From Pontibacter lucknowensis (GTDB taxonomy: Bacteria > Bacteroidota > Bacteroidia > Cytophagales > Hymenobacteraceae): 64,000 nucleotides of DNA. This document shows, piece by piece, positions 36,575-44,371 of the stretch. Positions within the stretch are counted from its first letter, which is position 1; each line of letters starts with the position of its first letter. The stretch lies in contig NZ_FTNM01000007.1 in the NCBI RefSeq assembly GCF_900156415.1, forward strand, positions 1 to 64,000, in the 5' to 3' direction. The position numbers were made by a program, and so were the translations under genes. The notes beneath the pieces were generated by a model. That model saw only the letters and a program-made list of their open reading frames with translations, was not told the DNA's origin and did no database searches.

Positions 36575-36604
36575 AAGGCCCCGGTTTTATAGATCGGGGC
36601 CTTT
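36575..36604 (+). terminator. Terminator after the yfhO-like gene
   Basis: AAGGCCCCG (36575-36583) pairs with CGGGGCCTT (36595-36603) around an 11-base loop, then TTGTTTT. Confidence 0.85.
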
Positions 36605-36616
36605 GTTTTAGAGTAT

Positions 36617-37516
36617 ATGGAAGCACCGCTGCAACAACTGCACAGTAAAATATGGGAAGAGCAAGGTATAGCGCTCTGGGTAAAGCGCGAGGATCTGCTG
36701 CACCCCACCATTTCGGGCAATAAGTGGCGCAAGCTCAAGTATAACCTGCAGGAAGCAAAGCGGCTGCAACACGACACGCTGCTGACTTTTGGCGGTGCCT
36801 ACTCTAACCACATCGCGGCAGTGGCGGCGGCAGGGCAGGAGTTCGGTTTCAAGACCATCGGCATCATCCGGGGAGAGGAGCATCTGCCGCTCAACCCCAC
36901 ACTCAGTTTTGCCACAACGGCAGGTATGGAACTGCATTACACCTCCCGCGAAGCGTACCGTCAGAAAACCGACCCCGTATACCTGGCGCAACTGGCCGAG
37001 CAGTTTGCAAATCCTTACATTATACCTGAAGGTGGAACGAATGCCTTGGCCGTAAAAGGCTGCACTGAAATTGTGTCAGATATCTCTATCGAATACGACT
37101 ACATCTGCTGCGCCAGCGGCACGGGCGGTACCATCGCTGGCATTATTGCCGGGCTTGAGGGCGAGAAGCAAGTGCTGGGCTTTCCAGCACTGAAAGGAGG
37201 CGAATTCCTGCGGGAGGAGATCGAGCAACTGATCCAAAGCTATAGCGGGCAGCGCTACGACAACTGGCAGCTGATCACCGATTACCACTTTGGAGGCTAC
37301 GCTAAGGTGAAGCCTGAGCTGTTGGGCTTTATGCGCGGCTTTCAGCAGGAGCATAATTTGCCGCTAGAGCCTGTCTATACCGGCAAGATGTTCTATAGCT
37401 TGATAGATCTCATTCAAGAAGGCTACTTCCCCAAAGGCAGTCGTATTGTGGCGGTGCATACCGGCGGGCTTCAGGGCAATGCTGGTTTTAAGGAGCGGCT
37501 AGGTATAGCGCTGTAG
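36617..37516 (+). CDS. PLP-dependent D-cysteine desulfhydrase / ACC deaminase family
   Basis: A 299-aa fold-type II PLP enzyme. The N-terminal part has WVKREDLLHPTISGNKWRKL, whose Lys in SGNKWRK is the Schiff-base residue. Other marks are TFGGAYSNHIAA and IPEGGTNALAVKG, and a glycine-rich phosphate loop SGTGGTIAG. The family includes D-cysteine desulfhydrase and 1-aminocyclopropane-1-carboxylate deaminase; D-cysteine desulfhydrase is the more common activity in such bacteria, but the residues deciding this were not resolved. It starts 12 bases past the preceding terminator. Two GGT-ATA octamers occur in frame. Confidence 0.85.
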   Translation: MEAPLQQLHSKIWEEQGIALWVKREDLLHPTISGNKWRKLKYNLQEAKRLQHDTLLTFGGAYSNHIAAVAAAGQEFGFKTIGIIRGEEHLPLNPTLSFATTAGMELHYTSREAYRQKTDPVYLAQLAEQFANPYIIPEGGTNALAVKGCTEIVSDISIEYDYICCASGTGGTIAGIIAGLEGEKQVLGFPALKGGEFLREEIEQLIQSYSGQRYDNWQLITDYHFGGYAKVKPELLGFMRGFQQEHNLPLEPVYTGKMFYSLIDLIQEGYFPKGSRIVAVHTGGLQGNAGFKERLGIAL

Positions 37517-37583
37517 CTGATTTGAACTTTAGCACCATAATTGCTGTGTAGACCGTAGTTAACACAAAGACATAAAACTGTTC

Positions 37584-38213
37584 ATGCCCCTCATCCGACT
37601 TTTGTTCCGTCTGCTGCCCTTCATCCTGTTGCTGCTGGTAGGCTGGTTTGTCTGGCGCCAGGTAAAGGCCACCTTTGGACCCGACGAGCAACAACCCGAA
37701 GTCATCGTCAACCACAACACCATCCTAACCACAGTAGAAGAGCTCGGGAAAATGGAGCTGGTGCGGTATAATTTCAAAGACGTGGTGGAGTATGAGAAAA
37801 ACGTGTCGCGCTGGGTACCTAATTCTAAAGTAGTGCTGATCGTGACGGGTGAAGCCGTAGGCTGCATTGATTTTACCAGACTCACCGAACAGGATATCTT
37901 CTTCCAAGGCGACTCACTCGTGCAGATCAGCTTACCGGAACCCGAGATCTGCTACTATAAAATAGACCACAACAAGTCCAAAGTCTTTTCGAAAGAGAAC
38001 ACATACTTTCAGGATGCAGACCTGGTGCAGGAGAGTTACCGCTATGCAGAAAGCAATGTAAAGGAAGCTGCCCTGGAGTCAGGTATACTGCGCCAGACGC
38101 AGGTAAATGCCGAGAAAGTGCTCAAGCCTATGCTGGAGGAGATTACCGGTCGTAAAGTGGTGCTGGTGCCGCAGCGGCGTATTCAGAATCCGGAGATGCC
38201 GAAGAGGCGTTAG
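37584..38213 (+). CDS. DUF4230-domain membrane-anchored protein
   Basis: A 209-aa protein. An N-terminal helix (about 4-24, IRLLFRLLPFILLLLVGWF) anchors a soluble domain outside. The domain starts at NTILTTVEELGKMELVRYNF and includes VLIVTGEAVGCIDF and ISLPEPEI, as in DUF4230. The C-terminus is a charged helix with VPQRR. Function unknown. It lies 67 bases after the desulfhydrase gene and may be co-transcribed. Confidence 0.85.
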   Translation: MPLIRLLFRLLPFILLLLVGWFVWRQVKATFGPDEQQPEVIVNHNTILTTVEELGKMELVRYNFKDVVEYEKNVSRWVPNSKVVLIVTGEAVGCIDFTRLTEQDIFFQGDSLVQISLPEPEICYYKIDHNKSKVFSKENTYFQDADLVQESYRYAESNVKEAALESGILRQTQVNAEKVLKPMLEEITGRKVVLVPQRRIQNPEMPKRR

Positions 38214-38293
38214 TTTGACTGGTAAAGTTGTTCAATCCTTTCAACGAACCAGATCTCTCCTATCGTCGTGATGACAAAAAAGGTATAAAGACG

Positions 38294-38337
38294 GGCGGCC
38301 AGAGTCCGCCAAATAGCTCACACTCGCCAGAGGCGAG
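38294..38337. repeat. Paired short GC hairpins, REP-like
   Basis: Two neighbouring hairpins: GGCGG-ccagagt-CCGCC (38294-38310) and CTCGCC-aga-GGCGAG (38323-38337). Both carry the loop motif CCAGAG, also present in the palindromic element at 10819-10961. They lie between convergent genes (DUF4230 and recX) and may act as terminators as well as repeats. Confidence 0.6.
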
Positions 38338-38365
38338 CGAGGGGTGTAATGTCGTTACAGCCCAA

Positions 38366-38403
38366 ATAACTCTTCAACTCCCAAACTCCTAAACTCCCAA
38401 ACT
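38366..38403. repeat. 8-bp tandem repeat overlapping the recX stop
   Basis: CAACTCCC, AAACTCCT, AAACTCCC, AAACTTTT are four degenerate 8-base units. The recX stop codon and its last residues (SLGV) are built from the repeat, so the repeat intrudes into the coding end. Confidence 0.6.
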
Positions 38404-38871
38404 TTTAATCGCATCCTGCACCAAATCATTTTCATAGCCTTTGCTAACCAGATAATAAGTTAGCTTTTGGCGTCGGGCGAAGGGGTTCTTTTCTTTTTCG
38501 GTGGCGTTCTTTTTCTCAAGCAGCTGCTTCAGATTCTCCTCGTACACATCATAGTCGATCTCTTTCAAGCCCTGCTTGATGCAGTAGTCTGAGATGCCCT
38601 TGGCTTTGAGGCCCTGCGTGATCTTGCGGCGCCCCCACTTCTTGAGGCCATACTTGCCGCGCACATAGGCTTGTGCATAGCGTTCTTCATCCAGCATCTT
38701 TTCCTGACCCAGCCGCACAATAATCTCCTCTACATCGTCCGGTTCAAGTCCATAGGTATACAACTTCGTGCGTACTTCCTGCTGGGTGCGCTCCTGGTAA
38801 GCACAATAAGCTGCCGCCTTGATCAGGGCCTCTTTCGGCGTATAGGTTTTCTGTTTTTTCTGTCGTTCCAA
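38389..38871 (-). CDS. recX: Regulatory protein RecX
   Basis: A 160-aa three-helix-bundle repeat protein that modulates RecA filaments. Blocks YCAYQERTQQEVRTKLYTYG, EEIIVRLGQEKMLDEERYAQAYV and KWGRRKITQGLKAKGISD are typical. The product ends LTYYLVSKGY...DAIKSLGV; the very last residues derive from an 8-bp repeat. It is not adjacent to recA here. Divergent from the following EamA transporter gene. Confidence 0.92.
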   Translation of the reverse strand: MERQKKQKTYTPKEALIKAAAYCAYQERTQQEVRTKLYTYGLEPDDVEEIIVRLGQEKMLDEERYAQAYVRGKYGLKKWGRRKITQGLKAKGISDYCIKQGLKEIDYDVYEENLKQLLEKKNATEKEKNPFARRQKLTYYLVSKGYENDLVQDAIKSLGV

Positions 38872-38988
38872 ATCGTTCGTTTTGCTCCTGTTTAAAACAA
38901 GTTTGGGCTTGCAAGAGTTGCGCTATTGCCAACTAAAAACAAGTTAGCAATACCACAATTAAATTACGCAAATCAACCTAATTCCCCC

Positions 38989-38996
38989 CACCTTTG
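38989..38996 (+). promoter_or_regulatory. -7 promoter box of the EamA transporter gene
   Basis: CACCTTTG resembles TAnnTTTG with one mismatch. No clear -33 box. The predicted transcript start near 39001 supports the ATG at 39020 and excludes the upstream GTG at 38996, which lies within the box. Confidence 0.5.
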
Positions 38997-39019
38997 TGAT
39001 TTCAAAAATAGAATTAAGT

Positions 39020-39901
39020 ATGTTCTCAAAAGGAGTCAGGTACATGCTACTGTCTACGCTGTTTTTCTCGCTCATGAACGTGTGCGTGAAAATGGTGCCG
39101 CATATACCTGCCATTGAAGTGATTTTGTTCCGTTCGGTGGTGTCGCTGGTGATGAGTTTCGTCGTGCTGCGCGCTAAGCGGATAAGCGTATGGGGCAGCA
39201 ACTATGGCTTGCTGATAGCCCGCGGTGCGGCCGGAGCCATGGCACTCATGCTGTTCTTTACAACGCTGCAAAATATACCCTTAGCCACGGCGGCTACGCT
39301 ACAATATCTGTCACCCATCTTTACCACGATCATGGGTATTTTTATTGTGAAGGAGAAGGTCAGATCCTGGCAGTGGGTGTTCTTTGCGGTGTCGTTTGCA
39401 GGAATTCTTGTCATTGAGGGGTTTGATGCCAGTGCCGACTCGTTTTATGTGTGGCTGGGCGTAATGAGTGCCGTGTTCTCAGGCCTGGCCTATAACTTTA
39501 TCCGGCGCCTGAACACACGGGAGCACCCGCTGGTGATCGTGTTTTACTTCCCGCTGGTGGCGCTCCCGATTTCGGGTATTTACTCTATCTTCAACTGGGT
39601 GCAGCCTGATGGCTGGGACTGGGGCATTCTATTGCTGGTAGGCGTGCTTACGCAACTGGGGCAATACTACATGACAATGTCGTATCAGGCAGAGGAAATC
39701 TCTAAGGTGGCGAATCTTAACTTCATCGGAATCATTTATGCACTATCGCTAGGTTTTATCTTGTTCGACGAGCACTTCGAGCTGGCAACTTACACAGGTA
39801 TGGGGCTGGTGCTGGTAGGGGTGGTGCTGAATGTACGTTACAAAAACCGGCTGTCGCAGCGTGAGATTGAGGCGCACGAAACGAAGCTGCCCAAGGTATA
39901 G
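39020..39901 (+). CDS. EamA/DMT-family transporter
   Basis: A 293-aa inner-membrane protein with ten hydrophobic helices in two EamA halves (about 1-135 and 145-280). Family marks are LMNVCVKMVPHIPAIEVILFR and LATAATLQYLSPIFTTIMG near the end of the first half, and VANLNFIGIIYAL in the second. Drug/metabolite transporter superfamily; the direction and substrate are not predictable. The start is chosen from the promoter position. Confidence 0.85.
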   Translation: MFSKGVRYMLLSTLFFSLMNVCVKMVPHIPAIEVILFRSVVSLVMSFVVLRAKRISVWGSNYGLLIARGAAGAMALMLFFTTLQNIPLATAATLQYLSPIFTTIMGIFIVKEKVRSWQWVFFAVSFAGILVIEGFDASADSFYVWLGVMSAVFSGLAYNFIRRLNTREHPLVIVFYFPLVALPISGIYSIFNWVQPDGWDWGILLLVGVLTQLGQYYMTMSYQAEEISKVANLNFIGIIYALSLGFILFDEHFELATYTGMGLVLVGVVLNVRYKNRLSQREIEAHETKLPKV

Positions 39902-40114
39902 CTGCGGCTGAGTCTTTGCCAGATGCTGCCGCGCCTGTTACATGATGCTGAAGGATAGCGTGCACTGGGGTTTTCTAAGGTATAGTAATGCAAAAGCGTA
40001 TACCTGTAAAAAGTTTGAGGAGCTTAATTTCTGAAAAAGCTAAACACGAGAGGCGGGTTTTGTCGTTAGTTCTTAAATTGTAAAGCATAACACTCCAGAT
40101 AAGAGCCTCCGTAC

Positions 40115-42700
40115 ATGCGCCCTGCTTTTTTACTCTTCCTGCTATACCTGTTGCCGGCCATCACCATGGCGGGCACCCTGCGTGGACGCATCACAGACGA
40201 GAACAACCAGGGCCTGCCTTTTGCCAGCATCTATATCAAAGAGGCTGCTAGCGGCACCGCCTCCAACGATCAGGGCAATTACCAACTGCAACTACCAGCC
40301 GGGACCTATACCCTGGAGTTTAAGTATGTCGGCTATCGGGCTCGCATCGAGACGGTGACCATAGGTGATGGAACGCAGGAACTGAACGTGCAGCTAATGC
40401 CGGAGGTGCTCAACCTGAAAGAAGTAGTCGTGAAAGCTGCCGACGAAGATCCGGCCTACGGCATCATGCGCAACGCCATCCGGCTGCGCAAGTACCACCG
40501 CGACGAAGTGAATGCCTGGAGCGCCCGGGTATACATGAAAGGCGTGGCCCGCATGGACAAAGTGCCTGGCAAAGTACTCGGTGTGCGGGTAGTGGATGTG
40601 GACACGGGCATCGTATACCTGTCGGAGTCGGTGTCGGAGTTGCATTTCAAAAAGCCGAATAAGGTAAACGAGCGCATCATCTCCTCTAAAGTGAGCGGCA
40701 AGAAACAGGGCTTCAGCTTCAATCAGGCCTCGGAGATGAACATCAGCTTTTATGATAATCTGCTCAAAGTACAAGGCCTGAGCGAACGGGGCTTCGTATC
40801 GCCGCTGGCCAACAATGCCCTCTTCTTTTACCGTTTCGAGTACCAGGGGGCCTTTGAAGAAAACGGACGCACCATCAACAAGATCAAAGTCATTCCAAGG
40901 CGCAAAAACGATCCGGTTTTTCAAGGAAATATCTACATTGTGGATGGTACCTGGCGCATTCACAGCACTGACCTGACCCTCACCAAAAACGCAGGCATCG
41001 ATTTCGTCGATTTCATCCGGGTGCGGCAGGTATACGCGCCGGTGCAGGACCATGTGTGGATGCCGGTGTCGCAGCGCTTTACATTCGAGGCATCAGGACT
41101 TGGATTCAAGGGCGGTGGCTATGCCACAGGTGTGTACTCTAACTACAGGGTGCAGCCTGCTTACAGTCGTCCACCGACCGTAGTGGAGCCGGAACCGGAA
41201 GTGGTGGAAGATGCCGTTGCGGTGGAAGTGAAACCTGCCCGACGGCAGCGAGCCCGGGTGATCAAGCCGAAGGAGGTTGCGCCTGAGGAGCAGCCTGCCA
41301 TACATGATGAAAAGCTATTCAGCCGTGAAGTGCTGGTCGTGGAGAAGGAGGCGAACACCCGCGATTCCGCCTACTGGGCCGAAATCAGACCGGTGCCGCT
41401 GACTGAGGAAGAGCAAGTCGACTACCAGCGCAAAGACAGTCTGGAGGTCATCCGGGAGTCACGGGTATACAAAGACTCCCTGGACCGTATCCGGAACAAG
41501 CCGACCTTTGGCAATTTCTTTATGCGCGGCTATACCTACAGCAACACCTACGACCGCCGCTATTTCCGGATAGACCCCTTGCTGAGTCTGACCGGTGGAC
41601 CGAGCGTGCTGCAGTACAACACCGTGGAGGGTACTGTGTTAAACGTAGGCATGGAGTATCGCCAGAGTTTTGAGGACCGTCGCCACTACGAAATAGAGCC
41701 GACCATCCGTTACGGACTGGCAAACGAGAAGCTCAACGCCAAACTGCGCCTGAACTATACTTACGACCCCATCAAGCGGAGCTCGGTATCGGTGGAGGGC
41801 GGCCGCTTCGTGGACCAGATCAACTCCACCAACCCGATCTCGCCATTTGCCAACACGATCTATACCTTGCTGCTGCAGCGCAACTACCTGAAGCTCTACC
41901 AACGCGACTATGCCCGGGTGAATTACCGCTCTGAGATATTCAATGGCGTTACGATACTCACATCACTGGACTACAGCCACCGGATGCCGCTCGAGAATTC
42001 CACCGACTATACCTTCCGGGAAAGCAGTAGCGGCAGTTTTACCTCCAATGTACCGGAGAATGCAGAGTTGGCAGATGCCGCTTTTGAACCGCATCAGGCC
42101 TTGACGGCCGCCTTTACCGTAGCTTTCCGTCCGGGTATGAACTATATCTCCCGACCCGACCGCAAGATCAATATTGGCTCGCGCTGGCCTACTTTTTCGC
42201 TGGGCTACCGGGGAGGCATTAAGGCGCTCGGTGGCGATGTGAAGTATACGACTGTGGCGCTGCGCATCTCCGACGACTTCAGCTTGGGCTTGCTGGGCAG
42301 TAGCGAGTACAGCTTTACGGCGGGTACTTTCTGGGGCAAGGAGAATATGCGACTGATGGACTACCGCCATTTCAACGGCAACCGCACCATCTTCGCGGGG
42401 GTGTACACCGGCTTCCAACTCCTCGACTACTACCGGTATAGCACCAACAGCCGCTACCTCGAGGGGCATTACGAACATCACTTCAATGGCTTTCTGTTCA
42501 ACAAGATCCCGCTCTTCCGCCGCCTGAAGTGGCAGGAAGTGGTGAGCCTGCATTACCTGAACACACGCAAGTCAGAAAACTATTTGGAGCTCGGCTTAGG
42601 TATAGAGCACATCTTCAAGGTGCTTCGTGTTGATTTCTTCACCTCGTTTCAGGAGCAGCAGAAGGTGCATACGGGCGTGAGAGTAGGATTCGGGTTTTAA
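40115..42700 (+). CDS. DUF5686 outer-membrane protein with carboxypeptidase-regulatory-like domain
   Basis: An 861-aa outer-membrane protein. A signal peptide ends near residue 19 (AITMA), followed by a CarboxypepD_reg-like beta-sandwich (about 20-100, GRITDENNQGLPFASIYI, FKYVGYRA) and the DUF5686 part, starting at KEVVVKAADEDPAYGIM. A Pro/Glu/Val-rich charged insert lies about 350-400. The C-terminal half has alternating aromatic strands ending in VGFGF, typical of a beta-barrel. Function unknown; family members are Bacteroidota-specific. Confidence 0.88.
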   Translation: MRPAFLLFLLYLLPAITMAGTLRGRITDENNQGLPFASIYIKEAASGTASNDQGNYQLQLPAGTYTLEFKYVGYRARIETVTIGDGTQELNVQLMPEVLNLKEVVVKAADEDPAYGIMRNAIRLRKYHRDEVNAWSARVYMKGVARMDKVPGKVLGVRVVDVDTGIVYLSESVSELHFKKPNKVNERIISSKVSGKKQGFSFNQASEMNISFYDNLLKVQGLSERGFVSPLANNALFFYRFEYQGAFEENGRTINKIKVIPRRKNDPVFQGNIYIVDGTWRIHSTDLTLTKNAGIDFVDFIRVRQVYAPVQDHVWMPVSQRFTFEASGLGFKGGGYATGVYSNYRVQPAYSRPPTVVEPEPEVVEDAVAVEVKPARRQRARVIKPKEVAPEEQPAIHDEKLFSREVLVVEKEANTRDSAYWAEIRPVPLTEEEQVDYQRKDSLEVIRESRVYKDSLDRIRNKPTFGNFFMRGYTYSNTYDRRYFRIDPLLSLTGGPSVLQYNTVEGTVLNVGMEYRQSFEDRRHYEIEPTIRYGLANEKLNAKLRLNYTYDPIKRSSVSVEGGRFVDQINSTNPISPFANTIYTLLLQRNYLKLYQRDYARVNYRSEIFNGVTILTSLDYSHRMPLENSTDYTFRESSSGSFTSNVPENAELADAAFEPHQALTAAFTVAFRPGMNYISRPDRKINIGSRWPTFSLGYRGGIKALGGDVKYTTVALRISDDFSLGLLGSSEYSFTAGTFWGKENMRLMDYRHFNGNRTIFAGVYTGFQLLDYYRYSTNSRYLEGHYEHHFNGFLFNKIPLFRRLKWQEVVSLHYLNTRKSENYLELGLGIEHIFKVLRVDFFTSFQEQQKVHTGVRVGFGF

Positions 42701-42812
42701 GCATAAGGGCTGAGATCCCATAATGCCAACGAAGGGGCGGGAAGGCTGTATTACAACCAAATAGACAGGTTGGACGTTAGAAATCAGAGAAGACTAATAT
42801 TTTGAAACGACC

Positions 42813-43178
42813 ATGAAAAACCTGAAAAATATACTAAAGACCGGAGTTGCCGCTGCCTTTATGGCTACCATCACGGTGGCTTGCGGCGATAGGCCGGCCT
42901 CGAACCCTACGGATGACACGAGTACCTCTGAGGCAATAACAGAGCGAAGCAAGTCTACCCAAAACCTGAACAACCCGCGCCCTGCACCAGTAGGCCGTAC
43001 TGCTGAAACCGGGGAGCAAGCCGACCGCTTCGGTGACTTGCCTGCTAACGTGGATTCAGCTGCCCGTGCCAAAGTGGAGCTGGATAAGCAAAGACAACTG
43101 GAAGAAAACCCGGACCAGCGCCCTAGACCACGCACACCGACAGGACGTCGCGTGGAAGGTGGACGAGTGGATCAGTAA
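42813..43178 (+). CDS. Small hydrophilic lipoprotein, unknown function
   Basis: A 121-aa protein. The signal MKNLKNILKTGVAAAFMATITV ends in the lipobox TVAC, so Cys24 is probably lipidated. The rest is charged, rich in Pro/Arg/Asp/Thr and likely disordered, with RPRPRTPTGRRVEGGRVDQ at the C-terminus. It has no recognised domain. A strong hairpin follows directly. Confidence 0.7.
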   Translation: MKNLKNILKTGVAAAFMATITVACGDRPASNPTDDTSTSEAITERSKSTQNLNNPRPAPVGRTAETGEQADRFGDLPANVDSAARAKVELDKQRQLEENPDQRPRPRTPTGRRVEGGRVDQ

Positions 43179-43197
43179 GAACGCATATAAACCGAAA

Positions 43198-43238
43198 AGA
43201 GGCCATACCTGTACGCATAGCAGGTATGGCCTCTCTGT
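43198..43238. terminator. Bidirectional terminator containing inverted octamer-like copies
   Basis: A perfect 14-bp stem, AGAGGCCATACCTG (43198-43211) with its complement CAGGTATGGCCTCT (43221-43234), has a 9-base loop. It lies between convergent genes. The stem contains the AGGTAT core of the dispersed octamer (ending in GG rather than AG) in inverted pairing. Confidence 0.85.
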
Positions 43239-43255
43239 TTTCTGGCAAGTAAGTG

Positions 43256-44206
43256 TTACTTCACCACCGCCGTAGTGCCCACTGGCGGGATGACCATACC
43301 GGCCCCTGTCTTCTTGCGGCCTTTCAGGTTGATGTTGTAGATGATCACCGAGATAAAGATCAGGATATAAGCCGCCACCTTTACAGCGGTGGTCTCCTCG
43401 TTGAAGTACAGGAAAGCCACCACGAAGTTGAGGATCGGGTTGATGTACATCAGGATGCCAATCGTGCCTGAGGTGAGTTCTTTAAGCGCATACAGGTTCA
43501 GGAACAGCGGCAGCACCGTGAAAAGAGCACTTAGTATACCTGTCATCAGAAAGAAATGACCGTCCAGTGCCACTTCAGAGCTTCCTTTGAGCTGTTCGTA
43601 AAAAGGCGCGATGAACACAAAAGAGAGCAGAAGTTGCAACGTGAGCAGCACGATCTTGTCATATACCTTGAGGATACGCTGCGTGATCAGGTAAAAGGCG
43701 TAGCTCAACGCAATCAGCAGACTAAAAAGCAGGCTCGTCAGCTCACCTGTCCCGATTAGCACGCAGCTAAGGGCACTTAGCCCAATGGCCACCCACTGGT
43801 TTGCACGCAACTCTTCTTTGAGCAAGGCAAAGCCCAGCACCGCCGTCAGGATCGGGCAGAGCAGGTATGAGAAAGAGCCGGTCTGGATGTTGATGTGGTT
43901 GATGACATAGATAAAGGCCAGCCAGTTGATGGTCAGCAGCGAGCCGCCCAGAAATGTAAAGAGCAAAAATTTACGGGCTTCCCGTGGTTTTGATGCCTTT
44001 ACTAGTGCCAATGTCTGCATCAGGTTCTTGCGCCGGAACAGGACCGTGATCAGCAACAGCAGCACGACAGACAAGGCCACCCGGAAGAACAGGATTTGTC
44101 CGCTTGGGTAGTCAGCCAGCGCCTTGAGCGGAAAAGGTATAAAGCCCCAGATGACAAAGGCTGCTATACCTGCCGCGTAGTATGGTTTAGTGTTAGTCGT
44201 TTCCAT
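43256..44206 (-). CDS. rarD: RarD-type EamA transporter
   Basis: A 316-aa ten-helix inner-membrane transporter. RarD-specific blocks are AFVIWGFIPFPLKAL, LLTINWLAFIYVIN, HINIQTGSFSYLLCPILTA and LKEELRANQWVAIGLSA. RarD proteins are named for chloramphenicol sensitivity in E. coli; the true substrate is unknown. A -7 promoter box lies just upstream. Convergent with the small lipoprotein gene across the shared terminator. Confidence 0.85.
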   Translation of the reverse strand: METTNTKPYYAAGIAAFVIWGFIPFPLKALADYPSGQILFFRVALSVVLLLLITVLFRRKNLMQTLALVKASKPREARKFLLFTFLGGSLLTINWLAFIYVINHINIQTGSFSYLLCPILTAVLGFALLKEELRANQWVAIGLSALSCVLIGTGELTSLLFSLLIALSYAFYLITQRILKVYDKIVLLTLQLLLSFVFIAPFYEQLKGSSEVALDGHFFLMTGILSALFTVLPLFLNLYALKELTSGTIGILMYINPILNFVVAFLYFNEETTAVKVAAYILIFISVIIYNINLKGRKKTGAGMVIPPVGTTAVVK

Positions 44207-44223
44207 TTCAAATTAAAAGAGCG

Positions 44224-44231
44224 CAAAGGTA
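44224..44231 (-). promoter_or_regulatory. -7 promoter box of rarD
   Basis: TACCTTTG on the minus strand; no clear TTTG -33 box. The predicted start near 44219 gives a leader of about 13 bases. Confidence 0.5.
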
Positions 44232-44342
44232 TCGTTTTGATTTCTAAAATGCTGCTATATAGTTCCACGCATTCATGTTTTGACATTGATTGCCCGGCGC
44301 TTTAATTCTTTGCCGCTCCTCACAACCCTTCATCCGAAATAG

Positions 44343-44350
44343 TATCTTTG
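44343..44350 (+). promoter_or_regulatory. -7 promoter box of murF-alr
   Basis: TATCTTTG lies 21 bases before the ATG at 44372. An upstream in-frame TTG at 44348 overlaps the box and is excluded. No properly spaced -33 box was found. Confidence 0.55.
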
Positions 44351-44371
44351 AGACTGAAAACCGATTTGTTT

